A stretch of DNA of 64,000 nt, from positions 682,001 through 746,000 of the forward strand of contig WSYJ01000001.1 of the NCBI GenBank assembly GCA_020186115.1, written 5' to 3'. Below, one piece after another: positions 48,915 to 58,774 of this stretch. Numbering within the stretch: position 1 is the first letter of the stretch; every line of letters starts with the position of its first letter. The notes beneath the pieces were generated by a model. That model made no database searches. It saw only the letters and a list, made by a program, of their open reading frames with translations, and had not been told where the DNA came from. Both the position numbers and the translations under genes were made by a program. The DNA comes from Histomonas meleagridis. Its lineage: Eukaryota; Parabasalia; Tritrichomonadida; Dientamoebidae.

Positions 48915-51185
48915 ATGTTTGAGGAATTAAGCAACCAAAGTCAGCAGCAACCACGAAACTTACCTCAGTGGGCCAGTGGTATCATCATTCAAATTCAAAA
49001 ACTTCTTTCTCTTCAATATCAAATAACAATTCACCGTTCCAAATTATGCTCTCTATTCGATGATTTTTTATATTTCATGAGAACATTTGAACCAGATGCA
49101 TCTGTTAATGAAAATACTCTTCGCGAAGCTAATCAATCATTTGCTGATGTTTTAAATGAAACAATGAAAATTGTTTATTCATGTTCAAAAGTTCAATGGC
49201 TTACTACTGCAATTACATGGGATCATACAAGTGTTCTTAAATCTGTTATACAAATTCGATCACAAGCTAATAAATGTTCAATATCATTTGGCTGTAAGAA
49301 CAAAAACTATTTTATAATATCCCAAAGCGATCTCAATGATCAAGACAAAATCGATATTATTGCACTCAAGAGTGCTTTAATGGATTATCAATCAAGTATT
49401 TCAATGCAACCACAAACACCCAAATTAGCCAACTCAATTCAAGTCCTTGAACAAAAGATTCAAGCTATTGGTCATCTTGAAGGTCTTGATGATGGACCAG
49501 GATTATCAACAATTCCACCATTTCTTCCTGAAGATAGTAACTCCGAAATTTCACACTCTGCATACGTCTTAGGCGATCTTATAGGCAATGGCACCTTTGG
49601 TTCTGTCTATACAGGCACAATGGTTGGCACCATGAAAAAAGTAGCTGTCAAAGAACTCAAAATGCACACACTTCGCGGCCGGCAACTTAAAACATTCAAG
49701 CGTGAAGTATGGGTTCTTAGTACTGTTAAGCATCCATCTGTTTTAGGACTTTTTGGTGTTACACTTACTCCACCATTTTGTATTGTTACTGAACTTCTTA
49801 AATGTTCATTAACATCACGAATGAGTTATTTAACGCCAACGCGACGCTCAATCATTGCGCTTAAAGTCGCAGAAGGAATGAACTCATTACATATGCATGG
49901 GATAATTCATCGCGACCTAAAAAGCGCAAACATTCTCTTGGATGATGATGATCAACCACGAATTTGTGACTTTGGACTTGTTGGATTTTTAACGCCTGAA
50001 GTACATACAGGTTTTGTAGGCACTGCGCAATGGATGGCGCCTGAGCTATTAAGGTCATCACCACATTATGATGAGAAAGTTGATGTCTATTCTTTTGCTG
50101 TTTTATTGTGGGAAATGTTGTTGTTAAAAGAGCAGCCTTATCCAGGGATGTCACAAGACCAAGTTGTGATGGCTGTAATACAACAAAAAATTAGGCCACA
50201 AATCCCATCAAATTATGGCCCTCCACAATTGATTAATCTAATAACAAAATGTTGGGATGAAGATCCAAAAGAAAGACCTTCATTTACTACAATTTGTCAA
50301 TGTTTAATGAAGCCCGAATTTCATTTTGTAGGTACAAATGAAGATGATTTTCTAAATGCTTGTCCAATACAAGATATTCCTCAAATACAACAAACAATTC
50401 AAAACGATTATACAAGTTTTGAGGAGAACGTTAAGAAATTAACGTCTGAAGACATTTTGAAAGACGATGAAGCCTTACAGAAAATTGAAGCGTACTTCCC
50501 AAAGCTAAACGTTCAACTGCAAATTGAGGTGCTCCAAAAACTGCCGACGGTTATTGACTTTGAAAAATATTTAGCAACAAATAATGGTTATAGTTTCATA
50601 ATTTCTTTATTTAATTATCCAAAAGAAATTATAATTGAACTTGTGAAAATCTTACAATCTTTAAATGTAAGATCGAACACATTTAAACAAGCAAAACTTT
50701 TAGAAAATCTTTCGAAATTAAAATATTCCGAATCATTAAATTTATTATCGAAAATAACAGTTAATTTTGATATAGCAAATCATATTGCAAAACATTGTTT
50801 ACCATTTAATTATAATAATTATTATGTTTTACTCATCTATAAGAATTTGCTTTCTTACGCTTCTTTAAGACAAATAATTGCAAAATATAAAGAGCCAATT
50901 CAAATTGCAATAAAATATATGAACGAACACTTTAACGAATGTTTATTTGTGCTTTCATATTATCAATATAATGATCCAAAATTTGTTGATGAAATGGATT
51001 TGATAAATAATTTCAATAACAAAATAAATGAAAACCTAAAAGTCCTCGCAGTGATGTACCGAATGTTCGAAACATTACCAAACAATTATTTATCAAACTT
51101 TTCCGAATTGATTAAAAAATTATTCGCACAATATCCACAGTTCAAAGTACCAGAATTAGTGCAAAAACTTCAACCAATATTTTAA
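48915..51185 (+). CDS. TKL-family protein kinase with helical N- and C-terminal regions
   Basis: 756 residues from the ATG at 48915; the frame is open upstream, but that part overlaps the divergent gene. Residues 1-185 are helical. The kinase domain (about 205-475) has 'GNGTFGSVYTG', 'VAVKELK', 'HRDLKSANILL', 'CDFG' and 'GTAQWMAPEL', all catalytic residues present, of the tyrosine-kinase-like type that is greatly expanded in trichomonads. Residues 500-756 are HEAT-like helices. It should be an active Ser/Thr kinase. A truncated relative is found as a pseudogene at 57113-57725. Confidence 0.88.
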   Translation: MFEELSNQSQQQPRNLPQWASGIIIQIQKLLSLQYQITIHRSKLCSLFDDFLYFMRTFEPDASVNENTLREANQSFADVLNETMKIVYSCSKVQWLTTAITWDHTSVLKSVIQIRSQANKCSISFGCKNKNYFIISQSDLNDQDKIDIIALKSALMDYQSSISMQPQTPKLANSIQVLEQKIQAIGHLEGLDDGPGLSTIPPFLPEDSNSEISHSAYVLGDLIGNGTFGSVYTGTMVGTMKKVAVKELKMHTLRGRQLKTFKREVWVLSTVKHPSVLGLFGVTLTPPFCIVTELLKCSLTSRMSYLTPTRRSIIALKVAEGMNSLHMHGIIHRDLKSANILLDDDDQPRICDFGLVGFLTPEVHTGFVGTAQWMAPELLRSSPHYDEKVDVYSFAVLLWEMLLLKEQPYPGMSQDQVVMAVIQQKIRPQIPSNYGPPQLINLITKCWDEDPKERPSFTTICQCLMKPEFHFVGTNEDDFLNACPIQDIPQIQQTIQNDYTSFEENVKKLTSEDILKDDEALQKIEAYFPKLNVQLQIEVLQKLPTVIDFEKYLATNNGYSFIISLFNYPKEIIIELVKILQSLNVRSNTFKQAKLLENLSKLKYSESLNLLSKITVNFDIANHIAKHCLPFNYNNYYVLLIYKNLLSYASLRQIIAKYKEPIQIAIKYMNEHFNECLFVLSYYQYNDPKFVDEMDLINNFNNKINENLKVLAVMYRMFETLPNNYLSNFSELIKKLFAQYPQFKVPELVQKLQPIF

Positions 51186-51732
51186 TAAACTAACTTTAGA
51201 ACTTTATAATGTATTTTTTTATAATCAATTTTTTTTTTTTGATTTAAAATATCCAAATTTTATTTAGTGTAAGCAGAATAAAGAAATATTATAAATATAA
51301 AACTTTATGTTGAAATCTTATTAAACAATTAGTTTTGAAGATAAAAACAATCAATAGTTTTGAAGAAGTGGATTTTCCCTATCAAAAAACATTGCATTAT
51401 CATCTTTGAATAAAAATTCATAGAAAGTAGGCTTTACTTATTTTTGGAATTTGGGGACAGAAGCTCCCGTTTTTAATAAAAAATTATAATTTCTTACATA
51501 AAATTACAATTCAGTGACACTTTTATGAATAAATTTCTGAAATCCATTTCCATGTAAATTATTCAATTTTTATTTACCAAAAAATTTTGTTTTACCAACC
51601 AGTGGGTAATGGGTGATGGAGGTTGAGATTGTGACTTTGGTTGTACAAAACCTTGAAGCTTGTTCAAGGAAGTTATCTTCTGGATAAGTTCTTTTATATG
51701 ACATGATCAGAAGGCGATGTAAACTTCGTTTC
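51186..51732. other. Convergent intergenic region, no gene seen
   Basis: AT-rich. A GC-richer patch near 51600-51680 can be read on the minus strand as 40 or so codons, but without a domain; it may be the real end of the next gene in another frame. Confidence 0.4.
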
Positions 51733-52149
51733 CTAATTTATGACTTCGCTTCCATGTATATATACATCAAAATTTTTAGGTGATTCCTCCTCATCCCAAA
51801 GAAGTTTAGAAGGATTATCCCAAAAAGGAAGAACTGAATTCCGAAACATATCGACCATTTTACATGCACCCTGAGGGTTGCTATTAGAAAAATGATTAAA
51901 ATTTTCAATAACCAAGTTGATATCACCTTTAAAGTATGGAAGATAAAATAAAAAATTTCTACTATGAATTTCTTTTGAACTACCAACAGGACACTTGAAA
52001 GCACAACCTAATTTTTGGATACAAGATTCAAAATCATTTACATCTTTAAAATCAATTGCAACCAAATCTCTAGAATCTTCTAGAATATACTCATCAATTG
52101 GGTCTTTCGAATCACAAAAGACAACCATATTCCGACTGAAACTTTTCAT
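51733..52149 (-). CDS. Unknown 138-residue protein
   Basis: Starts at a true ATG at 52149. The sequence is mixed alpha/beta with Phe- and Asp-rich text ('NMVVFCDSKDPIDEYILEDS', 'DFESCIQKLGCAFKCPV', 'FLFYLPYFKGDINLVIENF'). I do not recognise a family. It might be an intracellular soluble protein, as it has no signal peptide or membrane helix. It lies in the spacer between the inverted arms. Confidence 0.5.
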   Translation of the reverse strand: MKSFSRNMVVFCDSKDPIDEYILEDSRDLVAIDFKDVNDFESCIQKLGCAFKCPVGSSKEIHSRNFLFYLPYFKGDINLVIENFNHFSNSNPQGACKMVDMFRNSVLPFWDNPSKLLWDEEESPKNFDVYIHGSEVIN

Positions 52150-52846
52150 TTCAAATCAAACCTGATTGCGTTCCAGAGAGTTTTCCCTGGCACTTTTTTA
52201 TCAGTGATGCCAGTTTTTTTCTCATGTGTGTAGGTCTAAATATGTACATGTGTAAATTCATCAGTCTTCAGCATTTTAATAATCAAGAATATTAGCTTGA
52301 TGAGCACTACAAAGTTGCATAAATCTTTTCCATATGTTTCAGGGTTCATGCGCTGTTTTAATTAGATTAGCTAAGAATGAATCACGGTTATTCACAAAAC
52401 ATGTTATTCAACCTAATCCAAGTCCGTTGATTTAATTATGCATCTGGACGAAAATCAAATGCACACGCATTTAAAACATTAATTTGGATACTATTTTCTT
52501 TAAACATTGGTTGGAGAATTGTACACAATTATTAAAACCGTTTGTAACGCAGTTCCTGTGAGGTTCCTTTTCGTAAATGATCAACTATAATTTTTGTACT
52601 TCGGTTGCATTGAGATATCCAAAACATTCCTGAATTATTCCAACAATATATATGGATATCAACTATTTCAAGTGAGACTGAAAGCAGATCCGGTGACATA
52701 AAAGCATTATCAGAATCCATCTTTTTTGTATGCACATTTTGTATTATCCATTGATTGCTAAAAAGTTACAAAATCACAAATAAAAATATTTCAAATTTTT
52801 ATATCAAATCAAAATCAATTTAATTAATTTTTATTATATATTTGCA
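52150..52846. other. Intergenic region, no supported gene
   Basis: A 67-codon open frame on the minus strand (52532-52735) begins at GTG and has no domain, so I leave it out. The sequence may include a decayed gene, but I cannot show it. Confidence 0.4.
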
Positions 52847-53047
52847 TTATAACCAATTACTTTCATCTTCTTTAACAATATCTGCAACTAAATAATTTAC
52901 ATTTTCATTTTGTTTTGTACTTGATGTTGTTGAATTTTTGAAGTGTAATTTTGAAGTAGTTTTATCTTTTTTATTGTTATATTTAACTAAAAATATAACA
53001 ATTCCAATAATTTTCAAAACAAATGCAATTGATCCACAAATTATTCC
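52847..53047 (-). pseudogene. Truncated membrane-protein tail at the arm B border
   Basis: The minus strand encodes one transmembrane helix (including 'IVIFLVKYNNKK') and a cytoplasmic tail ending in 'DIVKEDESNWL' before TAA at 52849-52847. Upstream it runs straight into arm B at 53048, where the sequence becomes the antisense of the repeat gene. It is therefore the 3' end of a surface-protein gene cut off by the duplication breakpoint. Confidence 0.55.
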
Positions 53048-54184
53048 AATTAAAGCGACAAAATTTCATTAATAAAAGTGGAGATAATGTAAAACAATAT
53101 AATTCTCGAATGAATAATGAAGCAGTCAGTCTAAATAAAATAAGTATTCAATCAATCAATAAAAAATCTAATGAATATAAAACAAAACAGAAAAGCATCG
53201 AAAATAAACACAATTCTTATATAAAACAAGAAACAATTGATATCAATGAAATCGAAAACCTTAAGTCAGAAAACCAAAAATCAATTTTACATAATAATAA
53301 AGCATCTGATTCAACACAGGAAAGTAGTATACTTAGTGATAGTAAACATGAAAATTATTCAAACCAAAAAATAATTAGTTTCCATGAAATAGAAAGCATT
53401 GAACCATTTTCATATCATAATCATGAAAGTAAATCAAAACAACAAAATATTATCAATAAAAGCGAAGATAAAACAAATAATTCACAAATGAAAGAAGAAC
53501 GTCCATTAAAAACAAATTCTTTACTCAAAGATAACACATTGCAAAAACAGTCAAATTCATTTTACATTCAGTTTTGATGATATAGAAACCATCGAGTCAT
53601 CATATAAAAATTCAGAATATTCTAATGCAAAACAATCTGATAATGATTCACCATCAATATCGAAAGGTAAAAATAAGACAAATGATGAAGTGTTGTTATC
53701 TGTATCCATTAACCAAAATAATCCTTCTTCGTCAACAACATCAAATAAGATACAAGCAAATAATAACACCGAAATTAAATCAAATTCTTCATCTTCTTCG
53801 TATTCATTAATTCCTTTTGTTGTTATAAATGAATCAAATACAAATGATAAAGAATCATTTCCAATTTTATCAATTGATCATAATAAACAACAAAATCAAA
53901 TTGTTTCTTTAAATGATAGTTTAGATAAAAAGATATTATCAAATACAGTTGATTTAGGAATGCTTCGCAACAAAAGAAATGATATTCCACGAGTGTCATT
54001 TGATAACACAGTTAGGTTTAAAACTTCAAAATTTTTTGCAAGAAGAAAAAGTACATCAAGTGTTGATACATCATTTTCAACCACAACAAATTTTGACTCA
54101 TTCCTTCAATCTATACCTGTTATTGACAGGCTTGAGTTATATTCCAAAGAACATGAAGATTTATCTCTCGAACTTGATCAATAA
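53048..54184 (+). pseudogene. 5'-truncated copy of the CH-like repeat gene, copy B
   Basis: Contains only the last third of the repeat gene at 39356-42396, with no CH-like domain and no own promoter visible. Relative to copy A it is in frame at both places where A is broken, but has one extra T near 53562 that breaks its own frame. It ends with the same C-terminus ('KEHEDLSLELDQ') and stop. Confidence 0.75.
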
Positions 54185-54296
54185 ATATTTTACATTTTTT
54201 GATTCAGGAAATTCTTTAATTTATTTTTGTAAAGTATTTAAATTAGTAACTTCTCTCAAATCTGCGACTGTAACATTTGAATGTTTATTGAATTTA

Positions 54297-56438
54297 ATGT
54301 TCTTGTTTTTCTTCCAATCCATGTAACAAATTTAGAATCACCATACGGTGTTGCTGCTCATATTAGCAGAGATGAATACCTAGAAAACAATACGATTCTT
54401 GACAGAATCAAAGATGCTGGAATTCAATGGATAAGAACTGATTTTGATTGGTATCGATACATATATAACATAGATGGATTTGAGTTTGTCATGGGTCCAG
54501 TTCGTAATCACTCACTTAATGTATTGCCAATTATAACTTATGAAAATCGACCACCAATAAATTATCTAGAGGAAGCTATTGATCGAACGCGCATGATTGT
54601 AAGTCGCTACCAATCAGAACTTAAGTATTGGGAAATTTTAAATGAACCAAATATAGCAGGGTTCTGGGGTGGTACACCTGATCCAGCTGGTTATGCTTTA
54701 CTTTTAAAAGAGTCATATAAAGCTATTAAGGAAATTAATTCTTCACTCCAAGTTGTCTTTGGAGGACTTGCAGGTGCTCCAATAATTTTTTTCAATGAAA
54801 CATTAAATGAGTTTAAAGATGGTAATCTTCCTTTCGACATAATAAATATTCATCCATATCGTGCTGGCCTTCACAATTTCACCATGGTTGAATATTTCAA
54901 GAAAGATATTGAATCTTTTGTAAATCTTGCCAAAGAAAAAAGTAAAGAAAAAAGAGATTTTCCTATTTGGATCACAGAAATGGGTTATTCCACTCACTAT
55001 AAAGGTTTTGATTATCCAAGATGGTTGTTCAAGACAATTTTTTCCATGCTTCCGAAAACAACCAATTACAAAAAGATAAAAAGGATTGGATATCTTCATG
55101 GCATTAACTTCACAGGTGGATCTAGTCTTTGTGTAACTCCACTTCGCTCAATTCTTTCAGAAGCACTTAATGGTACCGAATTTTCAGATTTTGAAATTAA
55201 GAACATTGATTTTGATTATTATTTTATCCAAAACCATACTTTAGAAGAAGACTTTGATATGGTAATAGTACCTCCATCAGAATATTATACACAAATTGCA
55301 TTTAATGCAACATATTCCTTTGTTAAGAATGGCGGGAAACTTGTTTTTCTTCAAGGTGTTCCATTATATTATAATGTTGAAACAGAAGCACGAAGGAAGT
55401 TAAAAATTAATTTCATTTCAAGTTGGGGATATCCAACGATTGTTCCACCACAAGGTATTCTTGAATATTCATCTGAAGTACCGAATGAACTTCGAACATT
55501 TAATCTTTCAACTAAAGTTGGAACACGATTTTTCAATGATACATTACTTGATAAACCTAATGACCGAATGATTCCAATTTTATATGGTATTAATGAAACA
55601 ATGCACTTTAAAGAACCTGCAGTACTTATATATGATTATGATTCTGATCTAAAAGGAAGTGTTATTATTAGTTCTCTTACATTTACTACGAATAATGGTA
55701 ATAAAGTTGGAACTGAAAGGGAACAAGGAATATATGTTCCACAAAATTATTTACTTGCATCAAGATTTGGTGTTGAGAAATTCTTTAATTATGAGTTTAG
55801 GGGCAACAGAAACAGATGAAGATGATCCAGAAAGCTTCTTTGGAATTGTGCATCGAAATTTGGATCCAAAACCTGCATATTATGGATTAAAAGCATTAAC
55901 ACGTGCAAAACCTTCAGGTTCAATTGATTATAAAAACATTGATTATATGGAAGAAGAACATTTAAAGTTAATTTGGAAAAGACCTGACGGGAAAAACGGA
56001 TTTGCATTCTGGATACCAAATGATGATGTTTACAAAAGAAATATAAAAATTGTTGGTGAAGTTTCAGAATGTTTTGGTCATTTCGGAAATGATTTACCTA
56101 TTATGAAGTCTGGCGATGAGATTAATTTATCTCAAGAAATTATTTATATAATTGGACCAGAAGAAGTAATAGTAACAAAAGAACATGTAGAACCAGAAAA
56201 GAAACAGAAACCGAAACAATAGAATCCATAGAAACAGATGAAGAAACAGAAACAATAACAAAAGAATCTGTTGAAACAGATTCAGAAGATAACAATAACA
56301 ATGGTAAATTATCTGATGGTGCTCTGGCTGGGATTATTGTGGCATGTGTGTTATTTGTTATAGTTGTAGTTGTGGTAGTTATTATAATTATAAGGAAAAA
56401 AATCATATAAAAATGTTGAAGTTGATGTTTCAATTTAA
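54297..56438 (+). pseudogene. Surface-anchored glycoside hydrolase, copy B (frameshifted)
   Basis: Same protein as copy A. The catalytic part is intact in one frame up to about 55800, including both candidate catalytic glutamates and 'GGSSLCVTPLRS'. Breaks are an extra G in GGGG at 55800-55803, one A lost near 56198 and one A gained near 56396, the last two in the stalk and membrane part. The signal peptide frame also differs: T5 instead of T6 near 54306 puts the ATG at 54297 out of frame, though an ATG further upstream (54281) is in frame. Without the breaks it would be a type I membrane glycosidase. Confidence 0.8.
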
Positions 56439-57112
56439 ATAAAAATGTCGAATAAATATTTTATATAAAATTAAAAGTGCGTTTTCCAAAAAAACAAATA
56501 TAGACATAATAATAATTATTACAATTTTGAAATAATTAATAATATGTTATGAAATCTTAATAAAAAACAATTTTTTTTCAAATAATAATTTTAATGGTTC
56601 AATTTTTGAATTTTGATCTATATTATTATTATATATTTTGAATAATTTATAATTTCACTTTATACCATTTCTTATTTACTTTATATTGACAAAACTATAT
56701 ATATTTGTATTAAGTATCATTATATTTGTACATTATGTTTTCTCTATTAGTTAATCTCTAATTACTTTATTTAGAATAACAAAAAAATTATTTTAAACTT
56801 TAATTTTAATCAGGATCCATATACGAAAATATGAAACAAATAATGGGCATCAGTTTAAAGAAAAACCAAATCATAATCAATATGTTAAGTATTTATATAT
56901 AATAAACATCAATATATTATTAATGTTAATGAAATATTGTGAATATGTCAATTAGATTTATTTTATGTTCGTTTTGGAATTTTGTTTAATTGTTTTTGTC
57001 TCCTGAATTTACTTTATGATTTGAATATGGTGAAAACAAAGAACCACTTTTCAAGAAAACGAAAACTTGTGAGAAATCGTTACTTTAAGCAATGTTCTTT
57101 CAATTATCAATA

Positions 57113-57725
57113 TCATGTTTTTATATCATTAATTTTCATTCCATTTAAACATGCTGCAATGACAATGTTCGTGTAAGTATCTTCAGAACCAGTTGGTAAT
57201 TCCATAACAAACTTCGACATTATCGAACTATTCTTGTGTATCGAATATTGTTTTGTCATTAGTTATTGTTGAACATACTTTATCAACAATATCAGTTGGG
57301 ATTCCATCTTTAAGGAACTCGACGAAATTCGAAAATGGAATTTCTTTTGAGAGAACTTTTTCCATTTTACTTTTGATTTCGTCGTTAAGTTGTTCTCTAG
57401 TTATAGCATTCGCTTTTATATATTTAAGTAACTCTTCTCTATTAGTTCCATTAAATACTACTTCGCATGATTGGATACATTGTACAATCTCAGTAAATGA
57501 TGGACGAGCTTTCGGATCGCGATCCCAACAATACGTTATCCCGCATTCCAGGATTAACATCGTTAGGCATTACAGGCCGTATATCGTTTGTTACGACTTG
57601 TGAAATGATTTGTGCAGCATCCATCCCATGATATGGAACATGACCTGATGCAAGTTCCTATAGGAGAATACCAAACGCATAAACATCAACTTTAAATGAG
57701 TAGTTAGGTGTAGATGATAATATAT
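57113..57725 (-). pseudogene. Truncated TKL kinase pseudogene
   Basis: The minus strand encodes the C-lobe of a TKL kinase from just before 'YSFKVDVYAFGILL', with a TAG in place of the usual Trp codon, then 'ELASGHVPYHGMDAAQI' and 'CWDRDPKARPSFTEIV', then part of the C-terminal tail. Besides the stop there is a frameshift near 57555 and another near 57228. The N-lobe, catalytic loop and DFG are missing. Its final stop (57115-57113) lies exactly at the arm B border. Confidence 0.8.
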
Positions 57726-57854
57726 AAATAAATATAATGAAAATTAATGATATGCAAACATATCTAAAAGAAATTTAATGTTTATTCTAAAAATAGAAAA
57801 TGGTTTTAATATCGCATATATTTCTTTTTTATTGATATTTTAATATTTCAATTA

Positions 57855-58330
57855 AATTACATTTGCAAATGTATTTGTGGTTTCTTTTTTGTTTTCATTT
57901 TCATTTTCGTATGCACTTTCGTTTTTAATATTTTCTGTTTTTTGTTTCGAATTCGAATCAATAATACGACAAGTAGTGTTATAATAATTAAAAGAATAAT
58001 AATTGTCGTAATATTATTATCATCAATACTGAGGAATTCATTTAAATTAATATATGCATAGAAATCTGAATAAAAATTATAATATGTATATTCATAACGA
58101 TTGTGTAATCATAATAAATAAATTTAGTTTCAATATATGAAAACATTAAATTGCTTAAAAAAAATGAAAATGATTTTATTTGGGTTTCATAAATAGTTAA
58201 TGGATGGGTAATATATACTGAAATGGTTATTATATTAGAAAATGATAAAGTTAAATAACCTTGAAGTAAATTTATAAATGTATTCGACCTAGTGAATGCA
58301 TTTGATTTACTGAATGTATTTGATTGTTAT
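57855..58330 (-). pseudogene. Second degenerate surface-protein tail
   Basis: The minus strand has 'SNTFSKSNAFTRSNTF' repeats, an 'ETKFIYYDYTIV' block, a transmembrane helix ('IIILLIIITLLVVLLI') and a charged tail, in at least two frames. The order and wording match the remnant at 42859-43560, so both come from one surface-protein family. Ends are approximate. Confidence 0.55.
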
Positions 58331-58440
58331 ATATAAATTATTATAAAGTATTCAAAAATAATTTAAATGTATATTTGGTCACTTCAATCATTTTAACGAC
58401 TTTTTGACCAACAAGAAAACCGCCAATATTGATCGGTAAA

Positions 58441-58761
58441 ATGGAGGAAAGTTCAACAGAGAAATATCAACGCTTAAAAGCTCGTGGTGAATATCTCCAA
58501 GCAAGACAGAGAATACTCAACGAAAAAGTAAAGCAAGCTCTGTCTTTATACCAAAAGCTCAACAAACCAGAAAATTTTGAATCAGAACTACAAGAACTCC
58601 AATTGCTCTACAATGAACTTTTTTCCTCCATGCAGCATTTTTCAGATGAACTCACATATCCTACTAAAACTCTCATAAATAAACTTCGAGAAGAAATTGA
58701 TTCACATTCTCGAAAGTTACGTGAAGAATGGAAACCTATTATATCGCAATCCACAATTTAA
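58441..58761 (+). CDS. Small coiled-coil protein
   Basis: 106 residues from the ATG at 58441 (upstream codons begin at TTG). Nearly all is predicted coiled coil ('RLKARGEYLQARQRILNEKV', 'ELQELQLLYNELFSSMQHF'). No family recognised; it could be a subunit of a larger cytoskeletal or trafficking complex. TAACGAC lies about 45 nt upstream. It is convergent with and close to GRP94. Confidence 0.65.
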   Translation: MEESSTEKYQRLKARGEYLQARQRILNEKVKQALSLYQKLNKPENFESELQELQLLYNELFSSMQHFSDELTYPTKTLINKLREEIDSHSRKLREEWKPIISQSTI

Positions 58762-58774
58762 TAAAATATAATAT

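Larger units (their letters stand above)
53048..57113 (+). repeat. Arm B of a large inverted duplication
   Basis: Inverse copy of arm A (see 35497-40493). The left border, at AATTAAAGCGAC, lies inside the repeat gene; the right border, at 57113, coincides with the stop codon of a kinase pseudogene. It lacks the 921-bp segment of arm A; the join at about 57050-57053 shows TTCA shared by both parental edges. Confidence 0.93.

Noticed and set aside
52532-52735. 67-codon minus-strand open frame in the spacer
   Set aside because: Begins at GTG, has no domain, and lies in a region with other decayed sequence.
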